Part shown: positions 38,561 to 48,380 of the stretch, in pieces
How positions within the stretch are numbered: the first letter of the stretch is position 1
Layout of the letters: the number at the start of each line of letters is the position of its first letter
Origin: Pedobacter zeaxanthinifaciens
Lineage (GTDB): Bacteria > Bacteroidota > Bacteroidia > Sphingobacteriales > Sphingobacteriaceae
Direction: 5' to 3'
Assembly: GCF_003313335.1 (NCBI RefSeq)
Contig: NZ_QMHP01000001.1
Coordinates: 372,001-436,000, forward strand
DNA length: 64,000 nt
Made by a program: the position numbers and the translations under genes
Notes under the pieces: model-generated
Seen by the model: the letters and a program-made list of their open reading frames with translations, nothing else
The model's database searches: none
What the model was told of the DNA's origin: nothing

Positions 38561-39946
38561 CTAAACTTTTAGCTTAATTGGGTTCTCCAAAAGCTTTTTC
38601 GTTCTATTTTGAAATCTGATAAATAGCAGGATAGAGGCGGCAAGTAAGCCAAAAGTTAATCCATACCAAATCCCATCAACACCTAATCCAAGTTGGAAGC
38701 CTAATACATAACCAACCGGAATACCAATAATCCAATAGGAAAGAAAAGTAATAAATGTTGGCATATTTACATCACCTAGTCCGCGTAATACGCCTAAACC
38801 AACCACTTGGGTACCATCAAATAATTGAAACAGTGCCGCTAATAACAAAAGCTTGGCAGCAATGCTGATCACCTTTAAATCGTTAGTGTAAATGTATGGC
38901 AGGTAGTTATTTGCAAAAACAAAGATCAAGGCAGTTAATGACATAAATGCAATCACAATGTGATAACTGGCAATGGCCGATAAACGCAATTCTTTATAGT
39001 TTTTAGCACCGAAGTTATTGCCAGTTTTAATAGTAGCTGCATTGGCAATTCCGGAGGCCAGCATATAGGTAAATGCCGCTAAAGAAAGTGCCGAAAAATG
39101 TGCGGCCTGTTCTACCTTGCCAATCGTTCCAATTAAAATGCCTGCCCCGCTAAATGCGCTAATTTCAAAAGAATATTGCATTGCTACCGGAGCACCCAAT
39201 TTAATGATTTTTTTAATGCGACTCAAATCAACTGAAAACAGCTTAAACTGCACTAAGTAAGCTTTAAAATTTTTGGAGTTGAACACATAAGTTCCCATTG
39301 CGGTGGCCATCAATATGCGGTCAATTAACGTTCCTAAACCTACTCCTGTAACGCCCATTGGAGCAATGCCAAACATGCCCTTTACAAAAACTATCCCCAA
39401 CAAAACATTAATTAAATTTCCCCAAATAGAAATCATCATGGCTTGTTTGGTGAAGCCTAAGCCTTCGGTAAACTGTTTAAACGCTTGAAAAAGCATTAAG
39501 GGAAAAATTGATAAACCCAATAACCGTAAAAATGGTTTTGCATGTGCTACTACGTCAGCAGATTGACCAATATGATCGATCACTTTGTATTCTACAACAC
39601 TAACCAAAGCAAAAAGAACAATGCTGGTAGCAAAATTGATGAGCAAACTATTAGATAGCAGCTTACCACATTCTGCTTGGTTGTTAGCCCCGTTAGCTTG
39701 CGCAATTAAGGGTGTTAGTCCGTAGGATATGCCCAGGCCTAGCACTAAAACCAACATAAATAAACTGTTAACTAACGATACCGCTGCGAGTTGTGCAGTA
39801 TCTGCAAAGTGGCCAACAATAATTCCATCTGCCATGTGCACCAACGTATGGCCCAGCTGCGAACCAACAATAGGCAATGCGAGTATCAAGTTATCTTTAT
39901 AAAAAGATTTGTATTTGGCAAAGGAATAAGTGAACATAGCCGACAA
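38561..39946 (-). CDS. MATE-family multidrug/cation efflux transporter
   Basis: 461 aa with 12 membrane helices in two similar halves (ALPIVGSQLGHTLVHMADGIIVGHF in the first; APVAMQYSFEISAFSGAGILIG near residue 250). MATE proteins export drugs or cationic metabolites using Na+ or H+ gradients. The start ATG at 39946 is 36 bases from the next minus-strand gene; an internal Met at position 4 is possible. Substrate not predictable. Confidence 0.93.
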   Translation of the reverse strand: MSAMFTYSFAKYKSFYKDNLILALPIVGSQLGHTLVHMADGIIVGHFADTAQLAAVSLVNSLFMLVLVLGLGISYGLTPLIAQANGANNQAECGKLLSNSLLINFATSIVLFALVSVVEYKVIDHIGQSADVVAHAKPFLRLLGLSIFPLMLFQAFKQFTEGLGFTKQAMMISIWGNLINVLLGIVFVKGMFGIAPMGVTGVGLGTLIDRILMATAMGTYVFNSKNFKAYLVQFKLFSVDLSRIKKIIKLGAPVAMQYSFEISAFSGAGILIGTIGKVEQAAHFSALSLAAFTYMLASGIANAATIKTGNNFGAKNYKELRLSAIASYHIVIAFMSLTALIFVFANNYLPYIYTNDLKVISIAAKLLLLAALFQLFDGTQVVGLGVLRGLGDVNMPTFITFLSYWIIGIPVGYVLGFQLGLGVDGIWYGLTFGLLAASILLFIRFQNRTKKLLENPIKLKV

Positions 39947-39982
39947 AAGTCGGAAATTTAGCTGTAACTAAGATGCAAAAAC

Positions 39983-40633
39983 TTATAAACGCTTATAATC
40001 GGCTTCTAAATTTGCTAAAATGTAGTATTCTTCTTTTTCGGTAATGTGCGGTAAAATAATGCCAGATAAAATCAAATTTACAATTACTTTTTGTGCCTTT
40101 TTGTAAGCGCTCCTGGTTAACTTACTGAATTCCTTAAGCGTAATTCTTCCGTGGCTATTCAAATAGTTAAGCAAAAGTTTTTCTTGTTCTGAGTATTGGA
40201 TCAACGTACCTTCTTCTGCCGAATCGCGTTTTAATACTTCAATTAATATTTTGCTGGCCAGTACCGTTTTATCTTGAACCCTAAAATAAACCCACCATTT
40301 ACCATTTTCATCCAAGGCATAGTGCGGTTTCAAATCGCTTTTAGGAATTTCGGCCACTAAAACTAGTTTTTCATCCACCAAATACTCTTCAAAACGGGGT
40401 TCCAAGGCAGGCTTACAATACTGATGTGCCGCTTTACTGATCATGTACTTTTCTTCCTCTTCGGATTTCACACCTTTGATGGAACCGTCATCAGCAACGC
40501 CAATTAAAAGTTTACCGCCTTTGTTATTGGCAAAAGCAACCAGTGTTTTTGCAATTTTATCGGCTTTGCTAATGGTCTTTTTAAAATCTAAGCTAACATT
40601 CTCGCCTTCAAGTATCAGTCTTTTAATGTTCAT
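39983..40633 (-). CDS. AlbA_2/Schlafen-type putative DNA-binding protein
   Basis: 216 aa from ATG 40633. The N-terminal part EGENVSLDFKKTISKADKIAKTLVAFANNKGGKLLIGVADDGSIKGV (residues about 7-53) is the AlbA_2 (Schlafen) domain signature. The C-terminus is likely a winged helix (LNSHGRITLKEFSKLTRSAYKKAQKVIVNLILSGII). Proteins with this fold are often called ATP-binding or transcriptional regulators; the function is not clear. Another Met lies 30 bases upstream but the shorter form fits the domain start. DUF4442 gene lies upstream. Confidence 0.85.
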   Translation of the reverse strand: MNIKRLILEGENVSLDFKKTISKADKIAKTLVAFANNKGGKLLIGVADDGSIKGVKSEEEEKYMISKAAHQYCKPALEPRFEEYLVDEKLVLVAEIPKSDLKPHYALDENGKWWVYFRVQDKTVLASKILIEVLKRDSAEEGTLIQYSEQEKLLLNYLNSHGRITLKEFSKLTRSAYKKAQKVIVNLILSGIILPHITEKEEYYILANLEADYKRL

Positions 40634-40680
40634 CTTTTTTATGTTTGGTGCTAGCTTAAACAATAGGTAACATAGGTAGG

Positions 40681-41166
40681 CTAAATGGCCACCCGCTGTT
40701 TTTCTCCTGGAAATTTCAATCTCAAATACACTTCATTCATTACAGTGGCGCAAAGTTCGCCCTTTTCATTAAACAATTCCATAGGGTAGGCCTTTACAAA
40801 CTTTCCTTCGCTATTTAATGCCGCTTCTGCTTCGGCAATCATCTCTTCGGTAATTTTAATAGTGAAATAAAGTGCGCTTAAACCGGGCTTAATGTATTGG
40901 ATACTTGCACTTTTTAACCAAACTCTGCATTTATAACCTTTACGCTGCATCAGCTGATCAAATAAAATAGCATAAAATGGATCTGTGGCCGCATAGATAG
41001 TCCCACCAAAAATAGATCCGTTGTAATTTCTGTTTAAAAAGCTATTGCTGATTTTCACATCAACCCCCAAAAAATCCTTATGGAACTTTTTAACCCAAAT
41101 ACGTTGAAATAATAGGGGTGGATATAAACTTAACGCCCACTTAAGCGTATTTTCCGAAACTATCAT
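40681..41166 (-). CDS. DUF4442/PaaI-like hot-dog thioesterase
   Basis: 161 aa. The hot-dog helix and loop appear as NRNYNGSIFGGTIYAATDPFYAILF (residues about 45-70), typical of the DUF4442 group related to acyl-CoA thioesterases (YiiD C-terminal). Substrate unknown. No obvious signal peptide; the N-terminal LYPPLLFQRIW may lie on the surface. Its start is 303 bases from gyrA, on the opposite strand. Confidence 0.85.
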   Translation of the reverse strand: MIVSENTLKWALSLYPPLLFQRIWVKKFHKDFLGVDVKISNSFLNRNYNGSIFGGTIYAATDPFYAILFDQLMQRKGYKCRVWLKSASIQYIKPGLSALYFTIKITEEMIAEAEAALNSEGKFVKAYPMELFNEKGELCATVMNEVYLRLKFPGEKQRVAI

Positions 41167-41469
41167 GATAGCTAAATATCAATATTTGCATTGAAGTAAA
41201 AAAACTTTGTTTACAATTTATTGTCGTCTTGCTTTTAATAAAGAAGATTTAGAAATTCTGATCTCAAACCAGTGTTTTTTTTGCCCCTAACAATTACAAT
41301 TTGAATAGGTTTTTAATTGTGTAAAACTTTTCCACAATGGCGTGTAATGTGTAGCTTATTTTACTAAATTCGCAAGATTATAATAATACATAAAAACTCT
41401 TGTGTTTAGCGCAAGCATTAGGCCTTAAAAACCTGCTTAAAGCACGCCAAACGCAAAATATAGAAATTT
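41167..41469. other. Spacer between divergent DUF4442 and gyrA genes
   Basis: 303 bases without a gene. It must hold both promoters. TAAATTCG at about 41375 resembles a -7 box for gyrA. A small TTGTG/CACAA repeat lies near 41317-41337. Nothing else is recognised. Confidence 0.4.
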
Positions 41470-44013
41470 ATGGCAGAAGATTTAGAAAATCAAGAGAACG
41501 CAAATAAGATTATCCCCATTAATATCGATGAGCAGATGCGTACTGCTTATATCGATTATTCGATGTCGGTAATTGTAAGTAGGGCACTACCCGATGTTCG
41601 TGACGGCTTAAAACCGGTACACCGTAGGGTTTTGTATGGTATGTTGGACTTGGGTGTTGGTGCTGGTAAACCTTACAAAAAATCTGCCCGTATTGTGGGT
41701 GAGGTTTTAGGTAAGTACCACCCGCATGGCGACTCCTCTGTATATATGACCATGGTACGTATGGCACAACCTTGGAGTTTACGCTATATGATGGTTGATG
41801 GACAGGGAAACTACGGTTCAGTAGATGGTGATTCACCAGCGGCAATGCGTTATACTGAAGCCCGTTTCCAGAAAATTGCGGAGGAAATGTTATCGGATAT
41901 TAATAAGGATACCGTTGATTTCCAAAACAACTTTGACGATTCCTTAGAAGAACCAACGGTTTTACCTGCTAAAGTGCCTAACCTTTTAATTAACGGTGCA
42001 TCAGGTATTGCTGTAGGTATGGCCACTAATATGGCACCGCATAACCTTACCGAAACAATTAACGCTACCATTGAGTACATCAATAATAGGGAAGTAACGA
42101 TAGCTGAGTTGATGAAGTTCATCAAAGCTCCTGATTTTCCTACTGGTGCAATTATATACGGTTATTCTGGTGTTCAGGAAGCTTTCGAAACAGGTAGAGG
42201 ACGTATTGTGATGCGTGCCAAAGCGGAAATCGAAACCATCAAAGATCGTGAGGTAATCATCGTTACCGAAATTCCTTATCTAGTAAATAAAGCTCAGATG
42301 ATTGAGCGTACCGCTGAACTAATTGGCGAGAAAAAGATTGAAGGCATTTCGAATATCAAAGATGAATCTAATAAAGACGGTATCCGTATCGTTTACGAAA
42401 TCAAAAGAGATGCAAATGCTAGCATTGTATTAAATAACTTATTTAAGCAAACTGCATTACAAAGCTCTTTCAGTGTAAATAATATTGCACTAGTCAACGG
42501 CCGTCCGCAATTGCTTAACCTTAAAGATTTAATCCATCACTTTGTTGAGCATAGGCATGATGTAGTAATTCGCAGAACTCGTTTTGAGTTAGCTGAGGCT
42601 GAAAAACGTGCCCATATCTTAGAAGGTTTGCTGATTGCACTTGATCATATTGATGAGGTAATCAAGTTAATTCGTGCATCAAGCACTCCAGAAGAAGCTA
42701 GAACAGGCTTAATGGAGAAATTTGGTTTGACGGATATTCAAGCCCGTGCTATTTTGGATATGACCTTGCGTAGGTTAACCGGACTAGAGCGTGATAAGAT
42801 CAAAGAGGAGTACGCAGAATTGATGAAAACTATCGAGTACTTAAAATCTATTTTAGCAGATGAAAGTTTGCGTATGCAGATTATTAAGGATGAGCTTTCT
42901 GAAATGCGTGACAAATACGGCGATGAGCGTAGAACAACTATTGTTCACTCTGCTGAAGATATGAGCATGGAAGACTTCATCGAAGACGAAGAAGTTGTGA
43001 TTACCATTTCTCATGAAGGCTACATCAAACGTACGCCTGCAACAGAATATCGTACCCAAGGTAGGGGCGGCAAGGGATCAAAAGGAAGTGACTCAAGAAA
43101 CGAAGACTTTATTGAGCATTTATTGATTGCCAGCAACCACAACTATATGTTGTTCTTTACCGAAGCTGGTAGATGTTTCTGGTTGAGAGTTTACGAAATA
43201 CCTGAAGGATCTCGTCAAAGTAAGGGCCGAGCACTACAAAACATCATCAATATTCCAAAAGAAGAAAAAGTTAAAGCTTACATCAAAGTTAAGAACTTAA
43301 AAGATCAGGAATATTTAGAGAATAACTTCATTATCATGTGTACTAAGAAAGGTACCATTAAGAAAACATCATTAGAAGCTTATTCTCGTCCACGTGTTAA
43401 TGGTATCAATGCTATTAATATCAATGAAGGTGATCAGTTATTAGAAGCTAGCTTAACCACCGGCAGCAGCGAAATCGTAATGGCATTACGTTCGGGAAGA
43501 GCTATTCGTTTTAATGAAAGTACTGTAAGACCAATGGGTAGAACTGCTACAGGTGTTAGAGGTGTTACATTGGCACATGATAAAGATGAGGTAATTGGCA
43601 TGATTGCTGTAGATAGTCCTGATGCTACCATTTTAGTGGTATCAGAAAAAGGCTATGGTAAACGTACCGATATTGAAGATTATCGTGTAACTAACCGTGG
43701 TGGTAAAGGTGTAAAAACCATTAACGTTACCGATAAAACTGGTAATTTAGTGGCAATCAAAAACGTTACTGATGCAGATGACTTAATGATCATCAATAAA
43801 TCGGGCATTGTAATTAGAATTGCTGTTAGTGAATTGAGAGTAATGGGTAGAGCAACACAAGGAGTGAGGTTAATCACACTGAAAGGAAGCGATGAAATTG
43901 CCTCAGTTGCCAGAATTGACCACGAAGACGAGGAGGAAAATGATGTTTTAGCACCAAATGAAGGTGAAAATCCATCAGATAATACCAGTGAGGAAAGTAC
44001 AACAGAAAATTAA
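41470..44013 (+). CDS. gyrA: DNA gyrase subunit A
   Basis: 847 aa, complete: breakage-reunion domain with catalytic Tyr128 (MRYTEARF), and the six-bladed C-terminal pinwheel with the GyrA-box-like [10 protein letters not shown] at about 523-532. GyrA introduces negative supercoils with GyrB; gyrB is not in this window. In the quinolone-determining region Ser89 corresponds to E. coli Ser83, while the position of Asp87 is Met93 (GDSSVYMTM); a hydrophobic residue there seems normal in Bacteroidota. The tail is strongly acidic ([10 protein letters not shown]). Two TPR proteins follow. Confidence 0.97.
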   Translation: MAEDLENQENANKIIPINIDEQMRTAYIDYSMSVIVSRALPDVRDGLKPVHRRVLYGMLDLGVGAGKPYKKSARIVGEVLGKYHPHGDSSVYMTMVRMAQPWSLRYMMVDGQGNYGSVDGDSPAAMRYTEARFQKIAEEMLSDINKDTVDFQNNFDDSLEEPTVLPAKVPNLLINGASGIAVGMATNMAPHNLTETINATIEYINNREVTIAELMKFIKAPDFPTGAIIYGYSGVQEAFETGRGRIVMRAKAEIETIKDREVIIVTEIPYLVNKAQMIERTAELIGEKKIEGISNIKDESNKDGIRIVYEIKRDANASIVLNNLFKQTALQSSFSVNNIALVNGRPQLLNLKDLIHHFVEHRHDVVIRRTRFELAEAEKRAHILEGLLIALDHIDEVIKLIRASSTPEEARTGLMEKFGLTDIQARAILDMTLRRLTGLERDKIKEEYAELMKTIEYLKSILADESLRMQIIKDELSEMRDKYGDERRTTIVHSAEDMSMEDFIEDEEVVITISHEGYIKRTPATEYRTQGRGGKGSKGSDSRNEDFIEHLLIASNHNYMLFFTEAGRCFWLRVYEIPEGSRQSKGRALQNIINIPKEEKVKAYIKVKNLKDQEYLENNFIIMCTKKGTIKKTSLEAYSRPRVNGINAININEGDQLLEASLTTGSSEIVMALRSGRAIRFNESTVRPMGRTATGVRGVTLAHDKDEVIGMIAVDSPDATILVVSEKGYGKRTDIEDYRVTNRGGKGVKTINVTDKTGNLVAIKNVTDADDLMIINKSGIVIRIAVSELRVMGRATQGVRLITLKGSDEIASVARIDHEDEEENDVLAPNEGENPSDNTSEESTTEN

Positions 44014-44098
44014 TTAAACTAAAATAAGGCGTGTTTAATGGTAGCCGAAAGGCAATATCACCAAAGCACTAGCGTTAAAGAACCAAATTTGTAAATAG

Positions 44099-45181
44099 AT
44101 GAAAAAGTTAATTTTAAGCCTAAGCATTGTGAGTTTATCTACATTTGCTTTCGCCCAAAAATCTGAAGTTGCTGAAGCCAAAAAATCTTGGGATTTGTTT
44201 CAGGCAATGAATCAAACTCAAAATTTGAAGAGAAATTTAGAGAACCTTAACAAAGGCTTAGGTCATACCGACTTAGCAATCGCTAACGAGAAAACAAAAA
44301 ACACGGTAGAACCTTGGGCTTTGAGAGCTTCTATGGCTTCGGCTATTGCTTTGATTGATACAGTTGATGTTGCCAATTCTACAGCAAAACAAAAAATTGC
44401 AGAAGAAGCTATTGCTAAAGCTACCGAGCTTGACAAAAAAGGTGAACAAAAAGATAACATCACCAACGCAAAAATTAACATCACCAACGCTATTCAAGGT
44501 AGAGGTATCAGAGCTTACAATAAAAAAGATTTTGCTACGGCTTACCAAATTTTTACCGAAATCACAGAGAAAAACCCATCAGATACATCAATGTATTTGA
44601 ATGCTGGTGTAGCGGCAAAACAAGCTGGTAATTATGCTGGTGCTGTAAAAAACTTTAAAAAAGTAGCTGAATTTGGTGTTCCGGAAAGTAAAAACCTGCT
44701 TTTAGAGGCAATTAACATCCAGTTGGTAAATTTAAAAGATACTACTGCTGCCTTGGCTTCAATAGATCAAGCCTTAACTAAATACCAAGATGACCCTGAT
44801 TTTGTAGGTACGCAAACCGACATTTATATTGTTAGGGGTGAAATTGAAAAATCTCAAGCTTCTTTAGGTAAATTGGTTGCTAAAGATCCTAACAAAGCAA
44901 TTTATCATTTCTTATTAGGCGAAACTTACTACAAGCAAGCTTTGGCTGTTCAAAATGAGCGTCAAAAAGTGGATGCTAAAAAAGTAAAGGAATACAATGC
45001 CTTAACTGCAAAAATGACTGCTTTAATCGACAAGTCGTTACCTTATTACAAAAAAGCTCAAGAGTTAGATCCTAAAGCTACACATACATTGGAAGCATTG
45101 AAACAAATCTACGCTTTCAAAAATGATACGAAGAGCTACGAGGAAACTAAAAAGCTTTTAGATGCCTTACAGAAAAAATAA
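44099..45181 (+). CDS. Secreted TPR-repeat protein, paralogue 1
   Basis: 360 aa with a signal peptide (KKLILSLSIVSLSTFAFAQKS). At least four TPR-like helix pairs follow (AYNKKDFATAYQIFTEITEKNPSDTSMYLNAGVAAKQAGNY near 140-180, and AIYHFLLGETYYKQAL, then YKKAQELDPKATHTLEALKQIY). Function not known; TPR proteins in the periplasm act as scaffolds. The next gene (45259) encodes a protein of similar length and layout (shared ...AEKAKDRKTKN-type N-terminal half and FFTAYELF/FATAYQIF), so a duplication is likely. A strong terminator separates them. Confidence 0.85.
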   Translation: MKKLILSLSIVSLSTFAFAQKSEVAEAKKSWDLFQAMNQTQNLKRNLENLNKGLGHTDLAIANEKTKNTVEPWALRASMASAIALIDTVDVANSTAKQKIAEEAIAKATELDKKGEQKDNITNAKINITNAIQGRGIRAYNKKDFATAYQIFTEITEKNPSDTSMYLNAGVAAKQAGNYAGAVKNFKKVAEFGVPESKNLLLEAINIQLVNLKDTTAALASIDQALTKYQDDPDFVGTQTDIYIVRGEIEKSQASLGKLVAKDPNKAIYHFLLGETYYKQALAVQNERQKVDAKKVKEYNALTAKMTALIDKSLPYYKKAQELDPKATHTLEALKQIYAFKNDTKSYEETKKLLDALQKK

Positions 45182-45201
45182 AGGTTGCTTGAAATAATCA
45201 T

Positions 45202-45238
45202 AAAAAAGGGAGATAATTAAACTATATCTCCCTTTTTT
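45202..45238. terminator. Terminator between the TPR paralogues
   Basis: AAAAAAGGGAGATA (45202-45215) pairs with TATCTCCCTTTTTT (45225-45238), a 14-bp stem with a 9-nt loop ending in T-run. Confidence 0.85.
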
Positions 45239-45261
45239 AGTTAATTTGTATAAAGTTTTTG

Positions 45262-46404
45262 ATGATGCGTAGAATATTTTTAATCTCTTTCATAGCTATA
45301 GTTTCGTTTAACAGTACTGTATTTGCCCAAGGTTCACAAGTCAAAATAGCTAACAATAGCTTAGCTAAACTACAAAATAGCATTGCAGAAAAAGCTGATG
45401 TAAAAAAACAATTGACCATTATAGGAGAGGGGATTAAAGCTATTGAACTAGCAGAGAAAGATAGGAAAACCAAGAACTGGCCAGAAACTTGGGCAATTAA
45501 AGCTTATCTATGTTCTTATACTGCATTAATTGATGATAACGAAACCAATGCAGATAAATACTTTAAGTTTGCACAAGAAGCCCTGGAGCAAGCGGTAAAA
45601 TTGGATAAATTTCAGTCAAATACAGAGCTGATTAAAGCATCTCACCATAATATTAACGTAAAAAAGCAAAGGCGTGCCACCGAAGCTTTTGCTCAAAATG
45701 ATTTTTTCACGGCATACGAGCTGTTTAAAACTGTAAGCGATTACCGACCTACAGATACTGCTTTGGCAGTTAATGCTGGTGTTTGTGCGCAAAACTTACA
45801 GCAGTATAACGACGCACTTAGTTATTTTATTAGGGCTAAGGAAAATGGAGCAAAAAACGCAGCATTGTTTCAAAACATCGCAACAATCTATGCTTCTAAA
45901 TTTGAAAATGAACTAGCCATCAAGTATTTGGAGGATGGATTAAATATAAATCCGTACAATCCATTGTTAACCAATGATTATATTAATTTGCTGTTAGATA
46001 CAGAGCAATATGACAAGGCTACAAAAGCCATCGAAAACTCTCTAAAAACTGATAAAAAGAGCAAGTTATTGTACTTTTTGTACGGTTATCTACAACAAAA
46101 CCAGGTAAAAAATATCAGTACTGCTGAGTTAGCTTATCAAAAAGCGCTAGAGGTTGATTATAACTATTTCGATGCATTGTATCAGCTTGCATTAACTTAT
46201 ATGCAAAGCGCTAATCAGGCATTGGAAAAAAAAGATAAGCAAAAATACAATGCTTTTGTTAACCGAGCCGAATATACCTTGTTAAGAGCCCATGATATTA
46301 ATATCAACCATAGAAACACAATTAAACTTTTAATTGATATCTATGAGCGTAAGAATAGGCTAGACAAAGTTCAAGAACTGAAAAGGAAATTAAACGAATT
46401 TTAA
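45262..46404 (+). CDS. Secreted TPR-repeat protein, paralogue 2
   Basis: 380 aa from ATG 45262 (45265 is also possible). Signal peptide RRIFLISFIAIVSFNSTVFAQ. TPR units are visible, for example NAALFQNIATIYASKFENELAIKYLEDGLNINPYNPLLTNDYINLLLDTEQYDKATKAIENSL (about 205-270), and YFDALYQLALTYMQSANQALEKKDK. Same architecture as the gene at 44099, with diverged sequence. It starts after the terminator, so is not simply cotranscribed. Role unknown. Confidence 0.85.
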   Translation: MMRRIFLISFIAIVSFNSTVFAQGSQVKIANNSLAKLQNSIAEKADVKKQLTIIGEGIKAIELAEKDRKTKNWPETWAIKAYLCSYTALIDDNETNADKYFKFAQEALEQAVKLDKFQSNTELIKASHHNINVKKQRRATEAFAQNDFFTAYELFKTVSDYRPTDTALAVNAGVCAQNLQQYNDALSYFIRAKENGAKNAALFQNIATIYASKFENELAIKYLEDGLNINPYNPLLTNDYINLLLDTEQYDKATKAIENSLKTDKKSKLLYFLYGYLQQNQVKNISTAELAYQKALEVDYNYFDALYQLALTYMQSANQALEKKDKQKYNAFVNRAEYTLLRAHDININHRNTIKLLIDIYERKNRLDKVQELKRKLNEF

Positions 46405-46646
46405 AGCGTTACGAGGGTATGAATAGCGTAGCGATAACATAACTTAACATAACGTTAATTATAAGACAAAAAAGATGCTGCTTTTTAGTGTATCGAACCA
46501 TATCAGTATAAACCTTTCCTTGTAAGCGGGTGTATTTTATCGTACTTAAAAATTTAAGTTCCGATGAAAACATTATTTTTTAACCTATTGAGCGTTTTAT
46601 CTGTAAATATGAAATTTACGATATTTGACAAAATCAAACTACGCCA

Positions 46647-46979
46647 ATGGAAATTATCTGGACGCTTACAGCAAAGAATACTTTTAAAAATAACATCAAA
46701 TATTTGCTTAAAGAATGGAGCAAAAAAGAGGTAGATAATTTTATCAATGAAGTATACAAAAAGCTTGAAACATTGTCTGAATATCCATTGATTGGAACAT
46801 TAGATGAAGATTTAAAATGTCGCAAATTTGTGATTGTAAAACAAATCACTTTGCTTTACAATTTCGAAGGCAACAACCTATATTTGCTTAACTTTTGGAA
46901 CAACTATCAAAAACCTTTAAAAAAAACTACTCTAGAAAGTTATAGCAACTCTTTCCTTATTTCTTCTATAACATCTTGA
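46647..46979 (+). CDS. ParE/RelE-family toxin
   Basis: 110 aa. The N-terminal WTLTAKNTFKNNIKYLLKEWSKKEVDNFINEVYKKLETLSEYPLIG and the CRKFVIVKQITLLYNFEGNNLYLLNFW core match the ParE/RelE fold, with a conserved Arg/Lys patch and FWNN near the end. Normal ParE length is about 95-100; here the last 17 codons lie beyond the usual end and run antisense to the neighbouring antitoxin. An A8 tract at 46919-46926 precedes them. The toxin is on the plus strand and the antitoxin on the minus strand, tail to tail with a 40-base overlap, unlike the usual operon. Confidence 0.8.
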   Translation: MEIIWTLTAKNTFKNNIKYLLKEWSKKEVDNFINEVYKKLETLSEYPLIGTLDEDLKCRKFVIVKQITLLYNFEGNNLYLLNFWNNYQKPLKKTTLESYSNSFLISSITS

Positions 46980-47248
46980 TGCTTGAAAGTTCTTCCGGCT
47001 TTGATATCGTCCTTAGCATTGCGAATACTCTCTTTCAATTCAAATAAATAAGCTTCTTCAGGATTAAGTATTTTAGCAATCGAAAGCGCTTCATCAGGTG
47101 TGAAACTTGAGCCTTTCATTTTTCTATAAAAAGTCGCAGGTGGAATCTTTGTCTCTTTGATTATATATTCCATCTTAAAAGGCGATTTCTGCAATAACTC
47201 CCCTAAGTTTTGCAAAATGTTCTTATAAGTTATAATCTCTGCTATCAT
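46940..47248 (-). CDS. HTH-type antitoxin of the convergent TA pair
   Basis: 102 aa. A helix-turn-helix is suggested by MEYIIKETKIPPATFYRKMKGSSFTPDEALSIAKIL (residues about 26-60). The C-terminal helix KAGRTFKHQDVIEEIRKELL is the type found in antitoxins that wrap ParE/RelE toxins. It would repress its own promoter and neutralise the toxin encoded at 46647 on the other strand. TAAATAT-type motifs lie near both promoters (46603 and 47275), but shared control is not shown. Real gene judged from motif and partner; the tail-to-tail arrangement is unusual. Confidence 0.78.
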   Translation of the reverse strand: MIAEIITYKNILQNLGELLQKSPFKMEYIIKETKIPPATFYRKMKGSSFTPDEALSIAKILNPEEAYLFELKESIRNAKDDIKAGRTFKHQDVIEEIRKELL

Positions 47249-47380
47249 TATTGATAATTATTTCTTGTATATATGGTAAATATAATGACTAAAAATGACT
47301 TTACATAACTTAATTATAACGCTAAAATACTATTGTTTAAAATGCTTAATTTAGGCGCAATTTCTAACTAAAATATAAAG

Positions 47381-48277
47381 ATGAAAACTATAGCTGTTAT
47401 TGGATCTGGAACTATGGGCAATGGTATTGCACACACCTTTGCTCAGTTTGGTTATGCTGTAAATTTAATTGACGTTAACGCAGATGCGCTAAAAAAAGCA
47501 ATTGAAACTATTGGTAAGAATTTGGACAGACAAGTTGCTAAAGGAACAATTACTGATGCCGACAAAGAAATGACGCTTGCCAACCTTAGCACTTTTACTG
47601 ATTTAAAAACTGCTGTTGCTAATGCCGATTTGGTTGTTGAAGCGGCTACAGAAAATACAGCATTAAAATTAAAGATATTCAAAGATTTAGATGAATTTGC
47701 TAAGCCAGACGCTATTTTGGCATCTAACACTTCTTCTATATCAATTACGCAAATTGCTGCTGTTACTAAGCGTGGTGATAAAGTTATTGGTATGCATTTT
47801 ATGAACCCTGTTCCAATTATGAAATTGGTTGAGGTTATTCGCGGGTATGCAACTAGCGACACAACTACAAATTTAGTTATGGATTTGTCTAATAAGTTAG
47901 ATAAAGTTCCTGTTGAGGTAAACGATTATCCTGGATTTGTGGCTAACAGAATATTGATGCCTATGATTAATGAGGCCATTTATTCGCTTTATGAAGGTGT
48001 TGCCGGCGTTTACGAAATTGATACTGTGATGAAATTGGGCATGGCGCATCCTATGGGGCCACTACAACTGGCTGATTTTATTGGTTTAGATGTTTGTTTA
48101 GCAATTTTAAACGTATTGCACCAAGGTTTTGGAAATCCGAAGTATGCCCCCTGCCCTCTTTTGGTAAATATGGTAACTGCCGGAAAAAAAGGAGTGAAAT
48201 CTGGTGAGGGTTTTTATGATTACAGCAATGGCATTAAAGAAGCTAAAGTTGCTCCCAAGTTTGCAAAACTGGTGTAA
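47381..48277 (+). CDS. 3-hydroxybutyryl-CoA dehydrogenase family protein
   Basis: 298 aa. The NAD-binding motif is VIGSGTMGNGIAHTFAQFGY at 5-24; the catalytic His and Asn are within MHFMNPVPIMKLVEVI (about 139-154) and VANRILMPMINEAI. It oxidises (S)-3-hydroxyacyl-CoA with NAD+, in butyrate or fatty-acid metabolism. It stands alone: the antitoxin gene is upstream on the other strand and ruvB follows after about 100 bases. A pathway partner (thiolase, crotonase) is not nearby. Confidence 0.92.
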   Translation: MKTIAVIGSGTMGNGIAHTFAQFGYAVNLIDVNADALKKAIETIGKNLDRQVAKGTITDADKEMTLANLSTFTDLKTAVANADLVVEAATENTALKLKIFKDLDEFAKPDAILASNTSSISITQIAAVTKRGDKVIGMHFMNPVPIMKLVEVIRGYATSDTTTNLVMDLSNKLDKVPVEVNDYPGFVANRILMPMINEAIYSLYEGVAGVYEIDTVMKLGMAHPMGPLQLADFIGLDVCLAILNVLHQGFGNPKYAPCPLLVNMVTAGKKGVKSGEGFYDYSNGIKEAKVAPKFAKLV

Positions 48278-48380
48278 AATTAAAAATTGCCGCTGTAAAA
48301 TGTGAAGCTATATTTAGCATTTTGAGCTTGCTTGGTATTTAGCAATAACGCAATAGACCTAATTTTTTTATCTTTACCAC

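Noticed and set aside
41200..41469. Possible riboswitch upstream of gyrA
   Set aside because: Only weak short repeats; no conserved riboswitch core recognised.
46564..46734. 56-codon frame with a hydrophobic start just before and overlapping the toxin
   Set aside because: It overlaps the toxin gene out of frame, and its later part has no coding character; the start-like hydrophobic stretch appears accidental.
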